Shown in pieces: positions 1 through 6,758 of a DNA stretch of 7,391 nucleotides. This DNA comes from Bacteroidales bacterium (lineage in GTDB: Bacteria > Bacteroidota > Bacteroidia > Bacteroidales > UBA7960): NCBI GenBank assembly GCA_007122505.1, contig SKTQ01000137.1:1-7391 (forward strand), given 5' to 3'. Positions within the stretch are counted from its first letter, which is position 1. Every line of letters begins with the position of its first letter. The notes beneath the pieces are model-generated. The model worked only from the letters and a program-made list of their open reading frames with translations. It made no database searches and was not told where the DNA came from. The translations under genes were made by a program, and so were the position numbers.

Positions 1-150
1 TCAGGCGCGTCGGTCGACTCGTCTTCCTAGCCGTTGTCGGGCAGGGTCTGCAAGGTGAACACTTTGCGCCCTCGGTGCGGGCCGAGGGCGATGCGGTAGG
101 TAATGGAATGCCCGGCCAGATCCGGCATCGGATCGTCGGTATCGAGCGCT
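1..150 (-). pseudogene. IS91-family transposase, internal fragment with in-frame stop
   Basis: Read on the minus strand from about 150 down to 1, one frame gives DDPMPDLAGHSITYRIALG followed by PHRGRKVFTLQTLPDNG. The 'YRIA.GP..GRKVFTLQTLP' block is characteristic of the central part of IS91/IS801/ISCR-type Y2 rolling-circle transposases (family knowledge). The frame then meets TAG at 29-27 and continues as EDESTDAP to the window edge, so the copy is inactive unless the stop is read through. The N-terminal half, with the zinc ribbon and the beginning of the catalytic region, is absent: at about 150-160 the sequence changes to porin-coding sequence on the other strand. The C-terminal part would lie left of the window. 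Expected full length is roughly 350-500 aa. The right boundary is approximate because no clean terminus is visible. Confidence 0.72.
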
Positions 151-160
151 TCGCCAGCGC

Positions 161-379
161 TCCAACTTCACCCTGTCAGCCTTCCGCGCCGACAACGACA
201 CCGAGCTGACCGGCATGGGCGTGACCAGGTCGGCCGAGAGCGCGCACCTGAACCTGATCTACCAGGCCACCCCGCACCTGCGCTTCGGCATGGAGTACAT
301 CCACGCCAGGCGCGAAATCGAATCGGGTGCCTCGGGCAACATGAACCGACTGCAGTTCTCGACTGTTCTTGGATTCTGA
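161..379 (+). pseudogene. DcaP-like outer-membrane porin, 3' remnant
   Basis: This is a 72-codon open stretch with no start codon of its own, ending at TGA 377-379. It reads SNFTLSAFRADNDTELTGMG, then SAESAHLNLIYQATPHLRFG, MEYIHARREIESGASGN and MNRLQFSTVLGF. Alternating hydrophobic residues, a 'FG.EYI.....E...G..G...R.QF' block and a terminal phenylalanine are typical of the last beta-strands of DcaP-family trimeric porins (family knowledge). Those porins are usually near 400 aa and move small organic acids or similar solutes across the outer membrane. Only the C-terminal beta-signal region remains. Upstream in this frame there are stops at 56-58 and 101-103, and the sequence there belongs to a transposase fragment on the other strand. 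I infer that transposition or a later deletion removed the 5' part. The exact first codon is uncertain by a few residues. Confidence 0.7.
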
Positions 380-397
380 GCGCGATCCTCGTTGATG

Positions 398-434
398 GAT
401 TGGCCCGGCAAGCTGTTGGCTTGCCGGGCCGATC
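398..434. terminator. strong GC-rich hairpin after the porin remnant
   Basis: The perfect 12-bp arms GGCCCGGCAAGC (402-413) and GCTTGCCGGGCC (419-430) flank a TGTTG loop. Four more pairs extend outward (398-401 with 431-434, one of them a G-U). It begins 18 bases after the porin stop codon, where a terminator is expected. It lacks a downstream T-tract, so it may be a Rho-independent-like end, an mRNA 3'-stabilising hairpin, or a bidirectional element. Confidence 0.55.
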
Positions 435-443
435 ACAGTTCCT

Positions 444-460
444 GAGCCGGTCACCGGCTC
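444..460. repeat. 17-bp near-palindrome
   Basis: GAGCCGGT and ACCGGCTC are perfect 8-base arms around a single central C. A one-base centre does not favour an RNA hairpin, so a protein-binding operator-like site or a remnant of a dyad repeat is more natural. It sits between two larger inverted repeats. No function can be assigned. Confidence 0.4.
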
Positions 461-480
461 GCTATCGGAGGGAGGCTGAG

Positions 481-520
481 TGCCCTGCCGAAAGGGCGGG
501 TTTTAGCATCCGGCAGGGCA
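481..520. terminator. nested inverted repeat, terminator-like
   Basis: The perfect 10-base arms TGCCCTGCCG (481-490) and CGGCAGGGCA (511-520) enclose 20 bases. A smaller hairpin, GCCCT (482-486) with AGGGC (493-497), is followed by GGGTTTT, which looks like a Rho-independent terminator on the plus strand. The two folds use the same left arm and exclude each other. The likely role is ending transcripts that come through the porin remnant. No coding sequence is visible around it. Confidence 0.45.
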
Positions 521-640
521 CACCGCGGCCGGGGTTATCGCGGCACCGATTTGCACGATGTCGCTGCACGCTGCCACGGCCCCATGGCCGAACCCGTCAG
601 AATTGAGCCCTTTGTGAGAACTTCCTGAGGCTTTTCATAG

Positions 641-756
641 AACTCCCCTTTCTTCTGTCGCCAAGCTGTTGACCGTGAACCGGGCGACCGCCCGAGCCCG
701 CAGCTCGGATTTCGTCTTGCCCGGCAATGCAGGTGATTGACAGACGGGGAGTTGAC
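641..756 (+). promoter_or_regulatory. structured mRNA leader that pairs the Shine-Dalgarno
   Basis: AACTCCCC (641-648) is the exact reverse complement of GGGGAGTT (746-753), which contains the Shine-Dalgarno GGGGAG (746-751) of the following gene. Just inside it, TCTGTC (654-659) is the exact complement of GACAGA (739-744). Further in, CCGGGCGA (680-687) can pair with TTGCCCGG (717-724), with one G-U, and encloses a CCGAGC/GCTCGG hairpin (692-697 with 703-708). An alternative hairpin CGGGC-GACC-GCCCG (681-694) competes with both inner helices. The result is a long basal helix with a branched or stacked interior, as in cis-regulatory RNAs. I do not recognise any known riboswitch consensus. A start site upstream of 641 is required but no convincing promoter was found: TTGTGA at 612 with TCATAG or TAGAAC near 635-643 is weak. 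Confidence 0.45.
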
Positions 757-3700
757 ATGAGAGCGCTGGTTTTGACGATATTTTTTTCGGCCGCCATGCT
801 GGGCTGGGCCGCATCCGGACAGGCCGCCACCATCGAGGTGAACACAAGCGAGGATGTGGTGGCCAGTGATGGCTTGTGCAGCCTGCGCGAGGCGATCATC
901 AATGCACGCAATGGGAATCAGAGCGGTTCGGTCGATTGCGCGGCCGGCTCGGTTGGCAGCAACACGATCGTGTTTCACCGATCGCTGGCCAATGCCACTA
1001 TCACCCTGAACGGGACGGCCCTGCATGGCGCGGTCGGGGAGATGATTATCCAGGGCCCGGTTTCCGGAAATGCCGGCGGCCTCACTTTGAATGCCAACCT
1101 GGACTCGAGAATCATGAGTTCGAGCGGCAGCGGCATGGATGCAACCCTGACGATCCTGCGTGACCTGACGCTGACCCAAGGGCGCATTGAAGGTCCGAAT
1201 AGAGGGGGTGCCATTTTCGTTGCCAACGCTTCATTGCGGCTGGAGAACGTGATTGTCCAGAACAGCCTGGCGACGGGCACCCACAGTCTTGGCGGGGGGC
1301 TTTACGGGGCAAACGCCCGCATTGAACTGATCGACAGCCTGATTTCAGACAATGTTTCCGAGGCCGCCAATGGCCATGGCGGCGGGATAACGATCGAATC
1401 CGGCGAGCTCCAGCTTCTGCGCAGCCAGATCCTGGATAACCGCACCCTTGGCCAGGGCGCGCATGGCGGCGGCATCTGGGCTGGCCCTGCCCAGGGTTCA
1501 GCGGAAGGCAGCGCTGTCCATATCGTCGATTCGGTCATCGCGGGCAACTCGACCCAGGGGTCATCGACTCACGGCGGAGGAGTCTTTTCGGACCTCGGCT
1601 CGGTGCACATCGAAAACAGCACCATCTTCGGCAACTCCACCATCACCCAGGCCGGCGGTGTCCGGGTCTCGAACGGCAATCTGAGCCTGATCAACTCCAC
1701 CGTATCGGGCAATAGTGGCGGCACCACAGGTGGTGTCCGTGTCATGCATGGCAGCGGCACGCTTTTGCACAGCACGGTGGCGTTCAACCACGCGCCCCCC
1801 AGCTATGGCCGTGATATCAGTTTGTTCGGGTCGACAAGCCTGCCTGCATCCCTGGACCTGGTCAACTCGCTGGTGGTGCAGGCCGACTCCGGCGCACTCA
1901 CCTGTTTGATCGGCTCGCACAGCTCGATCGCCAGCCTCAACAGCCTCAGTACCCATGCAAGCTGCACCGGTGTGGCCACGGCACCGGAATCCATCCATCT
2001 GGGCCCACTGGCCAACAATGGTGGCCGTACGCTTACCCATGCCCTTTGGCCCGCCAGCGTGGCGATTGATGCCGGTGGTGACTGTCAGGATGATTTTCAG
2101 ATCAGCGAGGATCAACGCGGCGAGCCGCGTCCCGGCGGCATCTCGAGTGCCTGCGATCTGGGTGCGTACGAGGTCCAGGGCCCGCCGCCGACAGCCGATC
2201 TGCAAATCGTCAAGTCGGTCAGTCCGGCAGCGGCCGAAGTAGGCGACATCGTGACCTTCACACTGACGGCGACCAATCTGGGGCCGGACCAGGCCCGGGG
2301 GGTGTTTGTAATCGATCAGTTGCCGTCCGGCTATACCTTTGTCTCGGCCACTCCACAGATTGGCAGCTTCGATGAAGCCACGGGATTATGGGAGATCGGC
2401 CGCATGAGCGCCTCTTTCAGTCGAACCCTGATCATCGAGGCCATGGCAACCGGCATCAACGACTATGTCAACACTGCCACCATCCAGGGCGAGCGTTTTG
2501 ATCCCGACCTGTCGAACAACAGTGATCAGGCAACCCCGGCGATTACACCGCATCAGGTGGATCTGGAGATCCTCAAGATGGTTGATCCCCTGGAGTCGGC
2601 GATTGATGAAATCGTCACCTTCACCCTGACGGCCGGCAATCGTGGACCTGATCCGGCCACTGGCGTGATCGTTGTCGATCAACTGCCATCGGGTTTCGCA
2701 TTCGTCTCGGCCAGTAGTGATGTCGGTGCCTATGATCCATCCAGCGGCCAGTGGCTCATTGGTGAACTTGCCTTTGGCCAGCAGGAACAATTGCAGATCG
2801 AGGCGCGGGTGCTTGGGTTTACCGATTACCTGAATGTTGCCACCATCAGCGGCGACCAGGATGACCCTGAACCGAGCAACAACAGCGCCTCTGCCGAGCC
2901 GTATATCCCACCGCCGCCGGAAGCGATCATCGTCAACACCCTGCTCGACGTGGTCGCCGAGGACGGTCTGTGCAGCCTGCGTGAGGCCATCATCAATGCC
3001 CAGAGCCTGGGCCAGCCCGAGTTAAGCGATTGCGCGTTTGCCCGGACGGTTCGCTTTGACGAGAGCCTGATCGGCGGCACCATTGAGTTGAATGGCAGTC
3101 CACTTCCGACCGTGGTCGAGGAACTGCATCTGGAGGGTCCGGTGCCGGGCGATCCCGGCGGATTGACCATTGACGCCCGAGGCCTGTCGCGGATCTTCGA
3201 CATGAACAACTCCGCCGATTTCAGCATTCGTGACATGACGCTGACCGGTGGCCGCACCACGGCAGCAGCCGCCCATGGTGGCGCCATACGAATGACGGAT
3301 AACACCCACGCTGTCCTGGAAAGGGTTCGACTGGAAGGAAATGTGGTCGAGAATGCTTCAGGCGGCGCGATCTATTCCCATGACTCCGTGCTGATCATTT
3401 CGGACTCGGAGTTCATCGGCAATCAGGTGCTTTCGGCCACCGGAAGTGGCGGCGCCATCGATGCGCATCTGCGCGAAATCTCCCTGCTCGGCTCCACCCT
3501 GGCTGAAAACATCTCGGCCGGCAATGGCGGCGGCATCAATCTCAACCGCAGCGAGCTGAACATGGTCAACTCAACCCTGTCCGGCAACTCGGCTGGCGGC
3601 AGTGGCGGTGCGATCAATGTGGATCGCTCGACAGCCACCCTGATCCACACCACCATGGCGTTCAACGAAGCTTCCAGCGGCGGCAGCGGCATTTACGGAC

Positions 3701-4110
3701 TGGCGACCGCCGACGACCCGGTCGAGTTGTCGCTTCTCAATTCGCTCATCGTGAACAATGCCTGCAATTTCACCGGTGGCGCCCATGTCACCGTGACGGT
3801 GTCTGGGACCCAGAGCACCCATTCCGGCTGCCTGCTGGGGTCTGGTGTTCAAGTCACGCCTGCCGGGATGATTCGACTGTTGCCCCTGGGCAGATACGGT
3901 GGCGTGACATTGACTCACGGACTGGATACCGGCAGCAGCGCCATCGACTACGTCCGCTTCTGCCAGAGCGAATATGGCATCGAACAGGATCAGCGTGGCG
4001 CACCCCGGCCGGGTGGAAGCTCCATGGTTTGCGATGTCGGCGCTTTCGAGTTCAACCCCGGAGACGGCGATACGATCTTCGGTAGCCGGTTTGATGGAGC
4101 ATTGAAATGA
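757..4110 (+). CDS. exported beta-helix / choice-of-anchor Q / DUF11 surface protein
   Basis: The product is 1117 aa. ATG 757 is chosen because GGGGAG lies 5 nt upstream and the protein then opens with a clean signal peptide (MRALVLTIFFSAAMLGW, cleavage near GQA-A at 22-24). An in-frame ATG at 727 would place ten polar residues before it. Domains in order: a CSLREAI motif (41-47) starting a right-handed beta-helix rich in GGG and N-S-T turns; a choice-of-anchor Q-type end (452-472, DQRGEPRPGG then CDLGAYE); two DUF11 (CARDB/Ig-like) repeats (about 478-595 and 600-715); a second CSLREAI (739-745) beta-helix; and a second Q-type end (1078-1098, DQRGAPRPGG then CDVGAFE). The tail GDTIFGSRFDG (1104-1114) closes the protein. 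No catalytic motif is seen, although beta-helix folds are shared with polysaccharide lyases. The inferred role is a surface-exposed or secreted structural or adhesive protein. Its stop overlaps the next start, so the two genes are co-translated. Confidence 0.88.
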   Translation: MRALVLTIFFSAAMLGWAASGQAATIEVNTSEDVVASDGLCSLREAIINARNGNQSGSVDCAAGSVGSNTIVFHRSLANATITLNGTALHGAVGEMIIQGPVSGNAGGLTLNANLDSRIMSSSGSGMDATLTILRDLTLTQGRIEGPNRGGAIFVANASLRLENVIVQNSLATGTHSLGGGLYGANARIELIDSLISDNVSEAANGHGGGITIESGELQLLRSQILDNRTLGQGAHGGGIWAGPAQGSAEGSAVHIVDSVIAGNSTQGSSTHGGGVFSDLGSVHIENSTIFGNSTITQAGGVRVSNGNLSLINSTVSGNSGGTTGGVRVMHGSGTLLHSTVAFNHAPPSYGRDISLFGSTSLPASLDLVNSLVVQADSGALTCLIGSHSSIASLNSLSTHASCTGVATAPESIHLGPLANNGGRTLTHALWPASVAIDAGGDCQDDFQISEDQRGEPRPGGISSACDLGAYEVQGPPPTADLQIVKSVSPAAAEVGDIVTFTLTATNLGPDQARGVFVIDQLPSGYTFVSATPQIGSFDEATGLWEIGRMSASFSRTLIIEAMATGINDYVNTATIQGERFDPDLSNNSDQATPAITPHQVDLEILKMVDPLESAIDEIVTFTLTAGNRGPDPATGVIVVDQLPSGFAFVSASSDVGAYDPSSGQWLIGELAFGQQEQLQIEARVLGFTDYLNVATISGDQDDPEPSNNSASAEPYIPPPPEAIIVNTLLDVVAEDGLCSLREAIINAQSLGQPELSDCAFARTVRFDESLIGGTIELNGSPLPTVVEELHLEGPVPGDPGGLTIDARGLSRIFDMNNSADFSIRDMTLTGGRTTAAAAHGGAIRMTDNTHAVLERVRLEGNVVENASGGAIYSHDSVLIISDSEFIGNQVLSATGSGGAIDAHLREISLLGSTLAENISAGNGGGINLNRSELNMVNSTLSGNSAGGSGGAINVDRSTATLIHTTMAFNEASSGGSGIYGLATADDPVELSLLNSLIVNNACNFTGGAHVTVTVSGTQSTHSGCLLGSGVQVTPAGMIRLLPLGRYGGVTLTHGLDTGSSAIDYVRFCQSEYGIEQDQRGAPRPGGSSMVCDVGAFEFNPGDGDTIFGSRFDGALK
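2188..2901 (+). repeat. tandem DUF11 domain repeat inside the first surface protein
   Basis: Two copies of about 116-118 residues lie at 2188-2541 and 2554-2901. Shared landmarks are 'ADLQIVKSV'/'VDLEILKMV', 'GDIVTFTLTATNLGPD'/'DEIVTFTLTAGNRGPD', 'VIDQLPSGYTFVSA'/'VVDQLPSGFAFVSA', 'NTATI'/'NVATI' and 'DPDLSNNS'/'DPEPSNNS'. These are hallmark DUF11 motifs (an Ig-like fold found in bacterial surface proteins). They form the linker between the two beta-helix halves. Confidence 0.88.
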
Positions 4111-6620
4111 TCCGCTTCCTGTGCATTCTGCTGATTCTTGTTTCCACTTGTGCCTGGTCCCAGCAACCGTTCATCACCTACTGGAAAACCGATAACCCCG
4201 GCCCGTCCGAAGACAACCAGATCACCTTGCCGATAGATGTCGGCTCGCCCAATTACGACTTCGTTGTCCAGTGGGGTGACGGCACCGTACGTCACTGGAA
4301 GAGTGGTGACCCGCTGAGCTGGCTGACCCACACCTATCCGGCGCCGGGCAACTACACGGTCACCATCCACGGAAGTTTTCCAAGGCTATTCCACCCGACA
4401 GGTCGCGAATACCTTCCCGATGGCCTCTCAAGGGATCCAGAGAAACTGCTCAGGGTCATGCAGTGGGGAGACACCAATTGGAGCAGTATGCGCAACGCCT
4501 TTGACCATGTAAGAAACCTGGAGATCAACGCGTCCGACGTCCCTGATCTCAGCAACGTGAGCAGCATGCGCAGAATGTTCGCTGGCGCCAGCTCAGTGAA
4601 CAGTAACCTGAATCACTGGAACGTCAGCAATGTAACCGACATGAGTCAAATGTTTGCTGGTGCAAGTCAGTTCAATGGCGACATCAGCTCCTGGAATGTG
4701 CGCAGTGTGACTGACATGGCGGAAATGTTTGCCGGGGCGACAGCCTTCAACAGGGACATCAGCGCCTGGAGTGTCAGCAAGGTGACGAACATGTCCGGAA
4801 TGTTCAGGCGGGCATCAAGCTTCAACATCAATATCGGTGGCTGGCATGTGGGCAATGTGACGGACATGAGCGAGATGTTCAAGGAGGCACAGGCCTTTAA
4901 TCGCAATCTGAGCGCCTGGGACGTCCGGAAAGTGACCAGCATGAAAGGCATGTTCGAAAACGTCGGCAGCAGCTTCAATCCGAATGTCGCCGGCTGGAAT
5001 GTCTCCAATGTCATCAACATGGAGCGCATGTTCAACAACGATGCCCGCGCCAGCGCCTTCAATCGCAACCTGGGCAACTGGAACATCGGCAAGGTGGAAA
5101 CCATGAAGGAGATGCTCGACTTCACGGCCCTGTCGGTCGAAAACTACGATGCCACGCTGCAGGGGTGGGCGGCGCAGAGCCCCAACCTGCAGGACAACGT
5201 GGAAGTCGGTGTTCAGGGCCTGGAATACTGCCAGTCAAGCACCGCTCGCCAGTTCCTCATCGACGTGCACGGCTGGAATTTCGTCGGCGACCAGCGAGCC
5301 TCGGATTGTCCCGGACCATTCGTTACCCGATGGAAGACCGATAACCCCGGCCCGTCCGCCAACAATCAGATTACCATCCCCATCCACCCCGATGAGCATT
5401 ACGATTTTCATATCTACTGGGGCGATGGCAACAGCACTAGCTGGAAAAGCGGTGACCACCCGTCGCTGCTGACCCACACATACAGCCAGCCCGGCACCTA
5501 TTTCGTCCACATCAGCGGCACATTCCCACGTATTCATTTCAATTTTGCCGGTGACCGACAGAAGATCCTCACCGTCATGGATTGGGGTGATATCGAGTGG
5601 AGCTCGATGGAACACGCCTTTGCCGGGGCCGTCAATCTTCATGTTTTCCATGCGGCCGGCGCTCCCGATCTCAGCCAGGTAACCTCGACCCGCTCCATGT
5701 TCGATACCGCAAGCAGCGTGAATGCGAACCTGAATCACTGGGATGTTTCGAACGTTACAGTCATGGCCAACATGTTCAAGGACGCTCATGCGTTCAACGG
5801 CACCATCGCCGCCTGGGATGTCCGGAACGTGGTCGACATGAGCGGCATGTTCCGGCAGGCCTTTTCATTCAACGCCGATATCAGGATCTGGAATACCGGC
5901 AATGTCGAGACCATGCGCGGCATGTTTCGCGGCGCCGAAGTCTTCAATCAGGACATTGGCCACTGGAACGTCGGCAAGGTCAACGACATGGGCGACATGT
6001 TGCTCGGTGCCTCGGCGTTCAATCGCAACCTTGGGAACTGGGACATCCGCGAGGTAGTCGACATGTCCGAGATGCTGCGCGGATCGGGCCTGAGTACGGC
6101 CAATTACGATGCCACCCTGACCGGCTGGGCCTCCGGCGGCTCCGCGCCATCGCTCATCCCGCTCGGCGCCGAAGGACTGGTTTACTGCAATGCCGCCGAT
6201 GCCAGGCAGGCGCTGATCGATACCAAATGGTGGGAAATTACCGGCGACAGCTTCTGCAACCCGGTGGATCTCGATCCACCCGTACTACTGACACCGGACG
6301 ACCTGTCCGACAGTGAAATCATCCCGGTCACCCTGACCTGGCAGGCAGTGGAATCAGCCGGACAGTACCAGGTGCAAGTCACTGAAGCCATGAGTTGGTT
6401 CGACGTCCCGGTACTGGACGCGATGATCAGTCAGACCAGTATTCCGGTATCGGATCTGCAGATCGACACATGGTACATCTGGCGCGTTCGCGCACGCTCC
6501 GAAGCCGGCCAGTACGGCGACTGGAGCGACATCTGGTACTTCAATGCCAACGCAGTGGACGATCATGAGCCAGGTGACAGCATATTCAGCGACCGCATGG
6601 AATTGCATGCTGAACCCTGA
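4107..6620 (+). CDS. exported BspA-like DUF285 repeat protein with PKD-like and FN3-like domains
   Basis: The product is 837 aa. The start ATG overlaps the upstream stop as ATGA, implying translational coupling. The signal peptide is residues 1-18 (MIRFLCILLILVSTCAWS, AWS-Q cleavage); VSTC is not a proper lipobox. Two homologous modules follow. Module 1 has a PKD-like domain (about 21-95, WGDG at 56-59) and seven DUF285 repeats of about 25 residues (158-336, e.g. FNGDISSWNVRSVTDMAEMF). Module 2 has a PKD-like domain (404-477, WGDG at 438-441) and five repeats (532-656). Each module closes with a 'NYDATL.GWA' cap and a cysteine pair (C375/C401 and C694/C717) that could form disulfides. A fibronectin-III-like domain (about 720-815) and the tail GDSIFSDRMEL (823-833) end the protein. 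DUF285/BspA proteins are surface LRR-type adhesins or lipoproteins in other bacteria. Adhesion is therefore inferred, not shown. Confidence 0.88.
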   Translation: MIRFLCILLILVSTCAWSQQPFITYWKTDNPGPSEDNQITLPIDVGSPNYDFVVQWGDGTVRHWKSGDPLSWLTHTYPAPGNYTVTIHGSFPRLFHPTGREYLPDGLSRDPEKLLRVMQWGDTNWSSMRNAFDHVRNLEINASDVPDLSNVSSMRRMFAGASSVNSNLNHWNVSNVTDMSQMFAGASQFNGDISSWNVRSVTDMAEMFAGATAFNRDISAWSVSKVTNMSGMFRRASSFNINIGGWHVGNVTDMSEMFKEAQAFNRNLSAWDVRKVTSMKGMFENVGSSFNPNVAGWNVSNVINMERMFNNDARASAFNRNLGNWNIGKVETMKEMLDFTALSVENYDATLQGWAAQSPNLQDNVEVGVQGLEYCQSSTARQFLIDVHGWNFVGDQRASDCPGPFVTRWKTDNPGPSANNQITIPIHPDEHYDFHIYWGDGNSTSWKSGDHPSLLTHTYSQPGTYFVHISGTFPRIHFNFAGDRQKILTVMDWGDIEWSSMEHAFAGAVNLHVFHAAGAPDLSQVTSTRSMFDTASSVNANLNHWDVSNVTVMANMFKDAHAFNGTIAAWDVRNVVDMSGMFRQAFSFNADIRIWNTGNVETMRGMFRGAEVFNQDIGHWNVGKVNDMGDMLLGASAFNRNLGNWDIREVVDMSEMLRGSGLSTANYDATLTGWASGGSAPSLIPLGAEGLVYCNAADARQALIDTKWWEITGDSFCNPVDLDPPVLLTPDDLSDSEIIPVTLTWQAVESAGQYQVQVTEAMSWFDVPVLDAMISQTSIPVSDLQIDTWYIWRVRARSEAGQYGDWSDIWYFNANAVDDHEPGDSIFSDRMELHAEP
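4167..6251 (+). repeat. large internal duplication in the BspA-like gene
   Basis: Module 1 (4167-5297) and module 2 (5316-6251) encode the same order of parts: 'F(I/V)T.WKTDNPGPS..NQIT', WGDG, 'LTHTY..PG.Y.V.I.G.FPR', 'WSSM..AF', DUF285 repeats and a cysteine-closed cap. Twenty-two bases are identical between 4188-4209 and 5337-5358. Module 2 has two fewer DUF285 repeats and a shorter spacer after the PKD-like part. The likely origin is tandem duplication followed by divergence. Confidence 0.85.
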
Positions 6621-6682
6621 GCGTACCTTACGCTGGATGCTTTCCGACGGCTTCTGATGATTCTGGGAATTTGAAAGAGGAT

Positions 6683-6745
6683 GGAAGTCGGGAGGCGGGA
6701 GACGGAGGACGATGCGTCGTTCCCCTCTCTCGGCTTCCGACTTCC
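6683..6745. repeat. 63-nt imperfect hairpin, REP- or MITE-like
   Basis: GGAAGTCGG (6683-6691) and CCGACTTCC (6737-6745) are perfect outer arms. The pairing continues inward to CGA-TGCG-TCG (6710-6719) with a few mismatches, several G-U pairs and one bulged base (6703). Nearly the whole 63 nt is self-complementary. It lies 62 bases after the operon stop and has no T-run. A small AGCGTA-CCT-TACGCT hairpin (6620-6634) sits at the stop codon. The long hairpin is probably a dispersed intergenic repeat that may also stabilise or end the operon transcript. Confidence 0.55.
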
Positions 6746-6758
6746 GGTCTGCCTGGGC

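Noticed and set aside
103..606. Open frame of 167 codons on the plus strand
   Set aside because: It overlaps the porin remnant in another frame, is arginine- and proline-rich without domain logic, and runs through three inverted repeats. No ribosome site precedes it.
618..626. GAACTTCCT resembling part of an ISCR terminus
   Set aside because: It is not followed by ATACCC, and no other IS sequence is present near it; a nine-base match is likely chance.
727..756. Earlier in-frame start ATG 727 for the first surface protein
   Set aside because: It lacks a good Shine-Dalgarno and would put the polar stretch MQVIDRRGVD before the signal peptide. ATG 757 has GGGGAG at ideal spacing.
535..1179. 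Long minus-strand open frame of 214 codons
   Set aside because: It is antisense to the leader and beta-helix coding sequence, with low-complexity translation and no motif: a GC-rich shadow frame.
1200..1780. Recurrent GGCGG-rich stretches as possible DNA repeats or a CRISPR-like array
   Set aside because: They encode the glycine-rich turns of the beta-helix coils, have no constant spacing, and no repeat is conserved at DNA level.
4107..4160. Lipoprotein signal (VSTC) in the BspA-like protein
   Set aside because: Threonine directly before the cysteine does not fit the lipobox. AWS-Q gives an acceptable signal peptidase I site.
4667..5125. Minus-strand open frame with regular repeats
   Set aside because: The repeats are only the antisense reflection of the DUF285 repeat units.
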